A DNA stretch of 64,000 nt from CAZEKB01 sp964512225. GTDB lineage: Bacteria; Myxococcota_A; UBA796; UBA9615. Under the pieces are notes generated by a model, which was not told the DNA's origin, did not search any database, and was given only the letters and a program-made list of their open reading frames with translations. The stretch spans positions 1 to 64,000 of the forward strand of contig CAZEKB010000024.1 of the NCBI GenBank assembly GCA_964512225.1. Direction: 5' to 3'. Shown here piece by piece: positions 40,114 through 48,079 of the stretch (its first letter is position 1; each line of letters starts with the position of its first letter). The position numbers were made by a program, and so were the translations under genes.

Positions 40114-41949
40114 ATGGAGCCCATGGACCCCAAGTCGCCCCCGGATCTGGACGAGTTCGACCTCTCCCCCGAGGAGCTGAAGGCGCGCCGCGGGGGGGGC
40201 CTGCACGAGGGGACGACCAAGCCGTCGCCGCGACCCCAGCGGGAGGCGGCCGCGCTCGACGAGTTCGACGTCCCGCTCCCCGGGAAGACGCCGCCGACGC
40301 CGGCGAAGCTGCCCCCGCGCCGTGGTCACGTCCGCACCCCCGCGGGGCGAGCCCCCGATCCGGCCGCGGATCCGCCGTCGCGAGCGAAGCCGGGTCGAGC
40401 CGCCCGGGCCCGCGCCGACGGGCACCGGACGTACGCGGAGACGGGCGCCGGCCCCGACGTGTCCCGGCTGTTTCACCGGCTGCTCGCCCTGAACTTCCTC
40501 CTCGCGTTCTGGTCCCTCGGCCGCCAGGTCGAGGTCCTGATCGGACCCCGCGGCCTGCTGCCCGTGGCGGAGTTCGTGGACGTGGTGCGCATGCGCCCCG
40601 ACACCGGGTTCGCGCAGTTCCCCACCTTCTTCCTGTGGGGCCCCGACGAGGCGTGGATCGCCGGGGGCATCACGCTGGGCATCGCTCTGTCCGTGGCGGC
40701 CCTGATCGGCGCGTTCCCCCGGATCCTGCTCGTCGCGCTCGTGCCGCTCTACCTCGGCTACGCCGTCGCCTGCCGCTCGTTCTTGGCCTTTCAGTGGGAC
40801 AGCATGCTGATCGAGGCGGGCTTTCTGGCCATCTTCCTTCCCCGCGACGTGCGATCGCCGGTGATGCTGCTCGGGTTCCGTCTACTGCTGTTCAAGCTGT
40901 ATTTCGAATCGGGGCTAGCGAAGTGGCAGAGTCACCTCGGGGACTGGCAGGACGGCAGCGCGATGGTCCTGTACTACCAAACGGCCCCGCTGCCGACGCC
41001 GATGGCGTGGTTCGCCCACCACATGCCCGCCGCCTGGCACCACATCGAGTCCTACGGGGCCTTGGCGCTCGAGCTGGTCGTGCCCTTCTTCGTCTTCGGC
41101 CCGCGGGGGCTGCGACGGGTGGCGTTCGTGGCCCTGACGGGCTTCCAGATCCTGAACTTCGCGACGGCGAACTACGGCTTCTTCATCACCCTGAGCCTCG
41201 CCCTGCACGTCTTCCTGCTCGACGACGCCGACCTGCGCGCCGCGGGGGCGAGCGTCCGCAGCCTCTTCGGGATGCACGGCAAGCTGGGGGTCGCGCGGGC
41301 CGACTGGCGTTCCCCGGGCGTGCGCACGCTCGGCGCCTGGGGAGCCCTCCTCGTGGTCCTCTCCTGGGGGGCCCTGTCGGCGACGATGGCCTCCGATCGG
41401 TTCCTCGAAGGCAGCCGCGCCCGCTCGTCGACGCCGCTGCTGGCCGACCTCGCGGAGGCCGCGTCCCCCTTCCGCATCGCCAACAACTACCACCTGTTCG
41501 GGCACATCACGACCACGCGGGTGGAGCCCGAGTTCCAGACGCAGAAGGGCGGGGAGTGGCGCACCCACCACCTCCGCTACAAGCCCGGAGATCCGTCGCG
41601 GACGGGGCCCTGGGTCGCGCCGCACCAGCCTCGCGTGGACTTTCGGCTGTGGTTCTACGGCCTGAGCTTCGAGCACGGAACGCCGGAGTACGTGCAGACC
41701 CTCCTGCGCCGCATCTGCCACGATCCGGCGGCGGTGCAGTCGCTGTTCGCGCGGCCGCTGCCCGCCGACGCCGACGCCGTGCGGATCCGGTTCCTGGACT
41801 ACCGCTACACCGACGGGCCCACGAAGCGCGCGACGGGCGACCGCTGGGCGACGGAGGAGGTGGCCACGAGCGCTCCGATGGCCTGCAGCGACGCGGTGGG
41901 GCTCGGGGCGGCGGCGCGCGAGGTCGACGAGCGAGGGGGTGAGCCGTGA
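40114..41949 (+). CDS. Lipase maturation factor (LMF1) family membrane protein
   Basis: A 611-residue polytopic membrane protein. The first 110 residues are a charged, Pro-rich cytoplasmic tail. About eight membrane segments follow, with the family hallmarks CRSFLAFQWDSMLIEAGFLAI, FKLYFESGLAKWQS and YYQTAPLPTPMAWFAHHMP, then a soluble C-terminal domain (NNYHLFGHITTTRVEPEF). In animals LMF1 helps lipases fold in the ER; bacterial members are common but their role is unknown. An ATG at 40099 is an alternative start; I prefer 40114 on context only. Its stop overlaps the ABC ATPase start (GTGA). Confidence 0.85.
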   Translation: MEPMDPKSPPDLDEFDLSPEELKARRGGGLHEGTTKPSPRPQREAAALDEFDVPLPGKTPPTPAKLPPRRGHVRTPAGRAPDPAADPPSRAKPGRAARARADGHRTYAETGAGPDVSRLFHRLLALNFLLAFWSLGRQVEVLIGPRGLLPVAEFVDVVRMRPDTGFAQFPTFFLWGPDEAWIAGGITLGIALSVAALIGAFPRILLVALVPLYLGYAVACRSFLAFQWDSMLIEAGFLAIFLPRDVRSPVMLLGFRLLLFKLYFESGLAKWQSHLGDWQDGSAMVLYYQTAPLPTPMAWFAHHMPAAWHHIESYGALALELVVPFFVFGPRGLRRVAFVALTGFQILNFATANYGFFITLSLALHVFLLDDADLRAAGASVRSLFGMHGKLGVARADWRSPGVRTLGAWGALLVVLSWGALSATMASDRFLEGSRARSSTPLLADLAEAASPFRIANNYHLFGHITTTRVEPEFQTQKGGEWRTHHLRYKPGDPSRTGPWVAPHQPRVDFRLWFYGLSFEHGTPEYVQTLLRRICHDPAAVQSLFARPLPADADAVRIRFLDYRYTDGPTKRATGDRWATEEVATSAPMACSDAVGLGAAAREVDERGGEP

Positions 41950-42728
41950 GCGACGTACAGCCCCTGGTCGACGCCGAGGGTCACGAGGTCATCATCCGCT
42001 TCCAGGACATCTGGAAGGCGTTCGGCCGGAACGTCATCTACGAGGGCCTCGACCTCGACGTGCGGCGCGGCGAGACGCTGACGGTCGTGGGGGGCTCGGG
42101 GACGGGCAAGTCCGTGCTCCTGAAGTGCCTGCTGCGCCTGCTGATCCCCGACCGGGGCACGATCACGGCGTTCGGGGAGACGGTCACGGGTCGGAACGAG
42201 CGCGAGATGCTCCCGATCCGACGACGCATCGGGATGCTGTTCCAGGGCGGGGCGCTGTTCGACTCGTTGACCGTGCGCGAGAACGTCGCCTACCCCCTGC
42301 GCGAGCACGGGTGGACGGACGAAGACGAGATCGGCTCGCGGGTGGCCGACGTCCTCAAGATGGTCAACATGCCGGGCATCGAAGAGAAGTGGCCCGCCGA
42401 GCTGTCCGGGGGCATGAAGAAGCGCGTGGGGCTCGCCCGCGCCATCGCGATGCGCCCGGAGGTCATCCTCTACGACGAGCCCACGACGGGCCTCGATCCC
42501 ACCAACGTGCGGCACATCGACGACCTGATCATGGACCTGCAGAAGCGCCTGGGGGTGACCTCGATCGTGGTCACGCACGACATGGCGTCGGCCTTCCGGA
42601 TCTCGGACCGCATCGCCCTGCTCCTGGACCGGCGGATCGTGTGGGTGGGGCCCAAGGAGGACGTCGACACCTGCCCCGACCAGCGGGTGAAGGGGTTCGT
42701 GGACGGCACCCTGCCGATCGGCGACTAA
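41946..42728 (+). CDS. ABC transporter ATP-binding protein, MlaF-like
   Basis: A 260-residue ATPase with Walker A GGSGTGKS, Q-loop FQGGALFDSLTV, signature LSGGMKKR and Walker B VILYDEPTTGLDP. The motif combination and the C-terminal VKGFVDGTLP region match MlaF/Ttg2A, the ATPase of the MlaFEDB phospholipid-transport complex at the inner membrane. No permease (MlaE) or MCE protein (MlaD) gene is adjacent, so its partners must be elsewhere. It is translationally coupled to the LMF1-like gene by a 4-base overlap, which hints at a shared envelope-lipid role. Confidence 0.85.
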   Translation: MSDVQPLVDAEGHEVIIRFQDIWKAFGRNVIYEGLDLDVRRGETLTVVGGSGTGKSVLLKCLLRLLIPDRGTITAFGETVTGRNEREMLPIRRRIGMLFQGGALFDSLTVRENVAYPLREHGWTDEDEIGSRVADVLKMVNMPGIEEKWPAELSGGMKKRVGLARAIAMRPEVILYDEPTTGLDPTNVRHIDDLIMDLQKRLGVTSIVVTHDMASAFRISDRIALLLDRRIVWVGPKEDVDTCPDQRVKGFVDGTLPIGD

Positions 42729-42760
42729 AGACTCCCGGCGATCCGACCGATGGGTGCGCC

Positions 42761-43720
42761 ATGTCCGCGTCCTTGCGCCTCTCCGTGCCCACGATCGATG
42801 CCCCCGACTTCGACCTCGACCGGGCGATCCGCGACAAGGACCTCTCCGGCAAGGACCTCCAGGGCGCCGACTTCACCGGGCGCGACCTGTCCGGCACTCG
42901 GTTCGTGGGCTGCGATCTGCGGGGCGCGACCTTCTATCAGGCCGTCCTCGACGACGCCGAGTTCCTGCAGTCGGACCTCCGCGGCGCGGAGTTCACCCAC
43001 GCGCGGGGCGCCCGAGTGGGCTTCGGGGCCACCGACCTCCGGGACGCGAAGCTGCTGGACGTGGAGATGCCCGAGGCGTCGTTCACCGACGCGCGCATGG
43101 ACGACGCCGACCTGCGCGCCGCCCGCCTCCCCCGCTCGCGCTTCCGCGGGACCGTCCTGCACGGGACCGAGTGCCACAGCGCGGACCTCTCGGGCGCCGA
43201 CCTGCGCGGGGCCGACGTGAGGGGCGCGAGCTTCCGCGCGGCGAGCTTCCGCGACGCCGTCTTCACCGGCATCGCCGGGCACCGGTCGGCGGACTGGACC
43301 GGCGTGTGCCTCCAGGGGGCCGACTTCACCGGCGCGTACATGGTCCGCAGGCACGTCATGGACGTGAACTACCTGCACGAGTTCCGTTCCCAGAGCGTCG
43401 CCTCGGAGATCCTCTACCGGATCTGGTGGCTCACCTCGGACTGCGGTCGCAGCCTCGGCCGCTGGATCGTCTTCACGGCCGCCGTCATCGCGATCTTCGG
43501 CGGCCTCTACACGGTCGTCGACGTGGACTTCGGGGCGTACGAGACGGCCCTGTCCCCCTGGTACTACTCCGTCGTCACCTTCACGAGCCTCGGCTACGGC
43601 GAGGTGCTGCCCGTCTCCACGGGGGCGAAGGCGGTGGCCATGGTCGAGGTGCTCCTCGGCTACGCCGCGCTCGGGGGAGGCCTGAGCATCTTCGCCGAGA
43701 AGATGGCCCGCCGGGCCTGA
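42761..43720 (+). CDS. Pentapeptide-repeat protein fused to a two-TM potassium-channel pore
   Basis: A 319-residue protein. Residues about 15-190 are pentapeptide repeats of the A(D/N)LxX type (LSGKDLQGADFTG, GADLRGADVRGASF), predicted to form a right-handed beta-helix. The C-terminal 100 residues hold two membrane segments (about 224-246 and 288-310) flanking a pore loop with the filter TFTSLGYGEV, as in ion_trans_2 channels. The beta-helix may be a cytoplasmic regulatory domain. It follows the MlaF-like gene by 32 bases. The ion selectivity is inferred from the GYG motif. Confidence 0.85.
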   Translation: MSASLRLSVPTIDAPDFDLDRAIRDKDLSGKDLQGADFTGRDLSGTRFVGCDLRGATFYQAVLDDAEFLQSDLRGAEFTHARGARVGFGATDLRDAKLLDVEMPEASFTDARMDDADLRAARLPRSRFRGTVLHGTECHSADLSGADLRGADVRGASFRAASFRDAVFTGIAGHRSADWTGVCLQGADFTGAYMVRRHVMDVNYLHEFRSQSVASEILYRIWWLTSDCGRSLGRWIVFTAAVIAIFGGLYTVVDVDFGAYETALSPWYYSVVTFTSLGYGEVLPVSTGAKAVAMVEVLLGYAALGGGLSIFAEKMARRA

Positions 43721-43736
43721 TGGGTCGGGCCGCCTG

Positions 43737-44549
43737 ATGTTCGGCGTCTTCCGCCGCCGCGACCCGACCGCGGACCTGCGCCGCGCCCTCGGAGACTTCG
43801 AGCCGCCCGCCTTCCCGGCGTCCGTGCTCGCCGCGCTCGCCGAGGTGCGGGACCCCGACTCCTCCCCCGCCCGCATCGCCGCCGCCGTCGCCCTGGACCC
43901 GGGCCTCACCGCGCGGATCCTCGTGCGCGTCAACAGCCCCGCGTTCGGGCTGCGGCGGCGCGTCGACTCGGTCCCCCACGCCGTCTCGCTCCTCGGCCGG
44001 GGCCCCCTGGAGTCGATCCTGATCTCGGTCGGGGTGCGTCGCGTCCTGCCGTCACGCCGGGTCCGCGGCTTCGACCCCGCGCGGTTCTGGGCGGCCGCGA
44101 GTCGCCGGGCGGCCGTGGCGGGCGAGCTCGCCGGGGTCCTCCACCCGCGCACGCGGGCTCAGTCGGTGACGGCGGCCCTCCTCCAGGACATGGCCCTGCC
44201 GTTCCTCGCTACCGCGGGGCCCGACGGCTACGGCGAGCTCCTCGCCGAGACCGGCGGCTCCCCGGCCCTGCCTCCCCTCGAGCGCGCCGCCTTCGGCTGG
44301 GACCACGCCGAGGTCGCGGGGTGGCTCTGCGACGCGTGGCAGTTCCCGGACCTCCTCGCCACGGCGATCACCGGACACCACGGCGCGGACTCCGCGGCGC
44401 CGCCCGCCGTCCGCCTGGTGGGCCTGCTCGACGACGACGGCGGCCTCGACGCCCTCGTGGCCCGCGTCGAGTCCGACTTCGACCTCGCCCCGGATCGGGC
44501 GCTGGCGGTCGTGCGTCGGGGGCTGGAGAGCTCCGACCAGGCCGCCTGA
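43737..44549 (+). CDS. HDOD-domain signalling protein
   Basis: A 270-residue protein built on one HDOD domain (about residues 20-225). Typical features are the LAALAEVRDPDSSPARIAAAV start, LTARILVRVNSPAFGL, the SVPHAVSLLGRGPLESI helix and the AITGHH remnant of the HD site. HDOD proteins lack phosphohydrolase activity and usually act as scaffolds in c-di-GMP, motility or stress signalling. It lies 16 bases after the channel gene on the same strand. Partner unknown. Confidence 0.85.
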   Translation: MFGVFRRRDPTADLRRALGDFEPPAFPASVLAALAEVRDPDSSPARIAAAVALDPGLTARILVRVNSPAFGLRRRVDSVPHAVSLLGRGPLESILISVGVRRVLPSRRVRGFDPARFWAAASRRAAVAGELAGVLHPRTRAQSVTAALLQDMALPFLATAGPDGYGELLAETGGSPALPPLERAAFGWDHAEVAGWLCDAWQFPDLLATAITGHHGADSAAPPAVRLVGLLDDDGGLDALVARVESDFDLAPDRALAVVRRGLESSDQAA

Positions 44550-44572
44550 CGGAGCCGCCCCGCCCGGGCTGA

Positions 44573-44578
44573 TAGCCT
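44573..44578 (+). promoter_or_regulatory. Candidate -10 (TAGCCT) for membrane protein at 44586
   Basis: TAGCCT lies 7 bases before the GTG at 44586, the same hexamer and spacing as at rtcR. Confidence 0.4.
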
Positions 44579-44585
44579 CGTCGCG

Positions 44586-46241
44586 GTGAAGCGTGGTGCC
44601 CTGATCCTGTTGGCGCTGATCGTCGTTCAGCGGCTCGTGATCCTGCTCGCGTGCCCCGATCTCCTGCACGACTGGGACGCGGGCGAGCTCAAGCACCTGG
44701 ACCTCGCGATGTTCGGCCTCCCCGCCGTCGAGGGCGGCTTCCTCGACGCCCTGACGCGGTGGCTGTCGGCGCCCGAGAACATCCACCACGGGGGGTACGT
44801 CGTGCTCTCCGTGGGGTACGCCGCGGCGAGCGCGGTCTTCGGTCACTCCCTGCTCCTGCTGCGCTGCTTCCCGCTCCTCGCGGGCACCGGAGCGGCCGTC
44901 TGCGCCTGGCTCTTCCTGCGGCGCCGGTTCGACGATCGCGCCGCGATCCTGGCGCTCGTGCTGTTCGTCGGCGCGCCCCCGATCCTGCTCAAGTGGTCGC
45001 TGACCGCCCGGGGCGGGCACACCGAGGCCATCGTCCTGGTCCCGCTGCTCGCGCTGCTGTGCGACGCGGCCCTGCGCGACGATCGACCCTGGCGCTGGGG
45101 CCTGGCGGGCGCCGTCGCGGGCTTCGGCGTCTACTACACCTACCTCGCCGCGCCCGCCGCCGCCCTCATCGGCGTCGCCGCGCTCGCCGAGCGGGCCCTG
45201 CGGGGTCGGGGGCCGCGGCTGCGGCGGGCGACGGGGGCGGCGCTCGTGGGGGTGGTGTTCGGCTTCTCGCCCTGGCTGCTGGGCTGGCTCGTGCTCGATC
45301 TGCCCTACCTCGGGGCGACGATCCACGCGTCGGCGCGCCCCGACGAGGCCTCGGAGGTGCTGGGCCGCGGCTTCATCGACCTCGCGCGCGGGGCCGTCGT
45401 CGCGCTCCCCCACAACCTCTGGCCGTGGACCGTGGGGAAGGCGACCGCGCCCGCCTACCTCGCGGAGATGCCCGACCAGCTCGACTACGCCCCGACCGTC
45501 GTGGAGTGGGCCGCCCGCGCGGTCGTGAACGTGGCCGTCCTGCTCGGCCTGCGGGCCGCGTGGCGTCGCCGGTCCCCCCTGCTCGCCGGTCTCTTCCTGC
45601 TCCCCGCCCTCCACTACCTCTTCGTGATCCGGCTCGCCAACCAGGGCGGCTGGCCGGAGGTCCCGCACCGCTACCTCGCGATCGCGTGGCCCGCGGTGGT
45701 CATGGCGGCCGCCGCGGGGGTGTCCGAGCTCCGCGGACCGGCCCTGCGCGCGGGCACGGCGGCCCTCGCGGGGGTGGCGCTCGCCGCGCTGACGGTGACC
45801 GTGACCTGGCTCGGGCCGCCTGCGCCCGCCATCGACATCGAGGCGCTCCGAGACAACTCGCTCGGTCGGATCCGCGCCTCCGAGGCGGCCGACATGAAGG
45901 CGCTCCTGGAGCGCCTCGACGCGGCGGACCCGGACGAGAGCCAGTCGTCCCGTCGGGGGGTCGGGCTCGTGTACTCGCCCATCGCCGACTACTTCCTGCT
46001 GTTCCGGACCGATCGGCGGCGGCCGTACCCCGATCGGCTCTTCGAGCGGGAGGACGCGCTGTCGGACACGCCCGCGCGTCGGGCCGCGCTGGTGCGGGGG
46101 GCGCTCGCGGCGACCGAGCTGCGGGTCCGGGACCCCGCCGAGCGGGCTCGCAGGCTCTGTTCGTGGACCCCGACCCCGGCCTACGAATCCGTCGTGGGCG
46201 ATGTCCTGGCCGAGGGCGACGTCGGGCGGGATTGTCCCTAG
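44586..46241 (+). CDS. Polytopic membrane protein, GT39/PMT-like glycosyltransferase
   Basis: A 551-residue protein with about ten to eleven membrane segments and a first loop containing HDWDAGE, the acidic position expected in lipid-linked-sugar glycosyltransferases of the GT-C (GT39/ArnT-like) fold. A soluble C-terminal tail of about 110 residues contains Tyr/Arg-rich segments. It would transfer a sugar from a polyprenyl-phosphate donor at the outer face of the inner membrane, but acceptor and donor are unknown. It starts with GTG behind a TAGCCT hexamer. Confidence 0.7.
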   Translation: MKRGALILLALIVVQRLVILLACPDLLHDWDAGELKHLDLAMFGLPAVEGGFLDALTRWLSAPENIHHGGYVVLSVGYAAASAVFGHSLLLLRCFPLLAGTGAAVCAWLFLRRRFDDRAAILALVLFVGAPPILLKWSLTARGGHTEAIVLVPLLALLCDAALRDDRPWRWGLAGAVAGFGVYYTYLAAPAAALIGVAALAERALRGRGPRLRRATGAALVGVVFGFSPWLLGWLVLDLPYLGATIHASARPDEASEVLGRGFIDLARGAVVALPHNLWPWTVGKATAPAYLAEMPDQLDYAPTVVEWAARAVVNVAVLLGLRAAWRRRSPLLAGLFLLPALHYLFVIRLANQGGWPEVPHRYLAIAWPAVVMAAAAGVSELRGPALRAGTAALAGVALAALTVTVTWLGPPAPAIDIEALRDNSLGRIRASEAADMKALLERLDAADPDESQSSRRGVGLVYSPIADYFLLFRTDRRRPYPDRLFEREDALSDTPARRAALVRGALAATELRVRDPAERARRLCSWTPTPAYESVVGDVLAEGDVGRDCP

Positions 46242-46280
46242 AGTCTCAAGGAGCGGCTCGCCCCGCCCGATGAGGAACGA

Positions 46281-46800
46281 GTGCCCTTTCGCGTGAAGAA
46301 GTCCCCCACGACCGGCGGACCCGGAGCCCCCTCCCGCAGCCTGCGACGCCTGAACCGTCGAGCGCTCGCGATCGAGGGCAGCGGCGACGGCCTGTGGGAT
46401 CTCGATCCGGGGGCCGGGCACATCTGGCTGTCTCGACGCGTCGCCGAGCTGCTGCGGATCGGCCACCGGGACATGATCCTGTCCCTGGGCGCCGCCGCGC
46501 ACCACGCGCACGAACCGGGCATCGCCCGCCTCCGCGCGAAGGTCGGCTCGGTTCGCCCCCCCGGCGGTCGGATCGAGGCCGAGCTGCGGCTCCGCACCAG
46601 CGACGGGCGCGACCTCTGGGTCGACATCCGGGCGGGCGTCAAGACCGACATCCACGGCCGTCTCCTGCGCGTCTCGGGCTCGATGCGCGACATCACGAGC
46701 AAGAAGAAGGGGGAGTTCGAGCTGCGCCACGCGGCCGTGCACGACGAGCTCACCGGCCTGCCGAATCGAACGCTCCTCACGCAGCGGCGTCGAGGACGCG
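46281..46800 (+). CDS. 5' part (PAS domain) of a frameshifted PAS-GGDEF-EAL gene
   Basis: Starts at GTG 46281 with GAGGA upstream. It encodes a PAS sensor domain (GSGDGLWDLDPGAGHIWLSRR to RVSGSMRDITSKKKGE) and the beginning of a GGDEF domain (DELTGLPNRTLLTQR). After codon 46785-46787 this frame leaves the GGDEF homology and reads basic nonsense to a stop at 47408. The rest of the protein continues one base later in another frame at 46789 (VEDAVGALRRD). One extra base in CGGCG at about 46785-46789 explains it. Confidence 0.6.
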
Positions 46801-48030
46801 GTGGGCGCGCTGCGTCGCGACCCGGCCCGCACCTTCGCCGTGCTCTATCTCGACCTCGACCGCTTCAAGCTGGTCAACGACAGCGCCGGGCACGAGGTGG
46901 GCGACCAGCTCCTGTGCGCGGTCGCCCGCCGGGTCCGCAAGGCGCTGCGCCCGACGGACTTCTTCGCCCGCATCGGGGGCGACGAGTTCGCCGCGATCGT
47001 CTACGACGTCGACCGCGCCGAGCAGGCGCAGGCGGTCACGCGCCGGATCCACGGGGTGCTGGAGTCGCCGTTCCGGTTGGGGGAGCTGAGGCTGTACACG
47101 TCGACGTCGATCGGCATCGTGCTCGGCGACGCCACGCGGGCTCCCGACCAGCACCTGCGGCAGGCCGACACGGCGATGTACAGCGCGAAGCAGGGCGGGG
47201 CGGGGGCGAACCGCGTCTACCGCGACGGTCTCCGCATGGAGGCCCGGGGGCGCCTGCACCTCGAGAGCGACCTCCACCGCGCGGTGGAGGAAGAGGCGTT
47301 CGAGCTGCACTACCAGCCGATCATCGACCTGCGCACCGCGCAGCTGCGGGGCTTCGAGGCGCTGATCCGCTGGGAGCACCCCGAGCGGGGCTGGATCTCT
47401 CCGTGTGAGTTCATCCCCATCGCCGAAGAGACGGGCCTGATCCGCCCGATCGGGCAGTGGGTCCTGGGGGCCGCCTGCCGCGCCGCGGCGAGCTGGAGCA
47501 CCATCCACGAGCGCGCCCCGACCGTCTCGATCAACGTCTCGCCCCGGGAGTTCCGGGAGCCCGGGCTGCCGGACCGGGTCGCGGCCGTCCTGGACGAGAC
47601 CGGCCTCGACCCCTCGCGCCTCCTCATCGAGATCACCGAAGGCTGCATGATCGACGAGGAGGCGACCATCGCGCTCCTGGACGACCTCAAGGACCTGGGC
47701 ATCCGCCTCGCCGTGGACGACTTCGGCACCGGCTACAGCTCCCTCAGCTACCTCAGTCGGCTCCCCCTGGACATGCTCAAGATCGACCACACCTTCGTGG
47801 CCGCCCTGGGGACCGGGCACCACGACGAGACCGTCGTCCGCGCCATCGTCACGCTCGCGCACGAGCTCGAGATGTCGGTCGTCGCCGAGGGGATCGAGAC
47901 CCCCGCGCAGCTCGGGTTCCTGTCCCGACAGGGCTGCGAGCTCGGCCAGGGCTACCTCATCGGCCGGCCGCAGGCGCTCACCTCCCTCGCGGATCTCCCG
48001 AAGCACCTCGAGGGGGTAAGCGCTCTGTAA
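46801..48030 (+). CDS. GGDEF-EAL (diguanylate cyclase/phosphodiesterase) part of frameshifted gene
   Basis: 409 residues carrying the remainder of the GGDEF domain (LYLDLDRFKLVND, active-site RIGGDEFAA) and a complete EAL domain (GFEALIRWEHP, EITEGCMID, DDFGTGYSSLSYL, AEGIET). Both catalytic motifs are intact, so the full protein would make and/or degrade c-di-GMP under PAS control. A GTG at 46801 could start this segment alone, but it would lack the first GGDEF helix and no ribosome site precedes it. Either the assembly has one extra base or the gene is broken. Confidence 0.75.
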   Translation: MGALRRDPARTFAVLYLDLDRFKLVNDSAGHEVGDQLLCAVARRVRKALRPTDFFARIGGDEFAAIVYDVDRAEQAQAVTRRIHGVLESPFRLGELRLYTSTSIGIVLGDATRAPDQHLRQADTAMYSAKQGGAGANRVYRDGLRMEARGRLHLESDLHRAVEEEAFELHYQPIIDLRTAQLRGFEALIRWEHPERGWISPCEFIPIAEETGLIRPIGQWVLGAACRAAASWSTIHERAPTVSINVSPREFREPGLPDRVAAVLDETGLDPSRLLIEITEGCMIDEEATIALLDDLKDLGIRLAVDDFGTGYSSLSYLSRLPLDMLKIDHTFVAALGTGHHDETVVRAIVTLAHELEMSVVAEGIETPAQLGFLSRQGCELGQGYLIGRPQALTSLADLPKHLEGVSAL

Positions 48031-48079
48031 AGCCCGAGATCTCGGGAACCCGCCGGGCGCGGCGAGGTCGGACGGGATC

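Noticed and set aside
41946..43720. A complete Mla lipid-transport operon
   Set aside because: Only the ATPase is present; neighbours are LMF1-like and a channel, with no MlaE permease or MCE protein.
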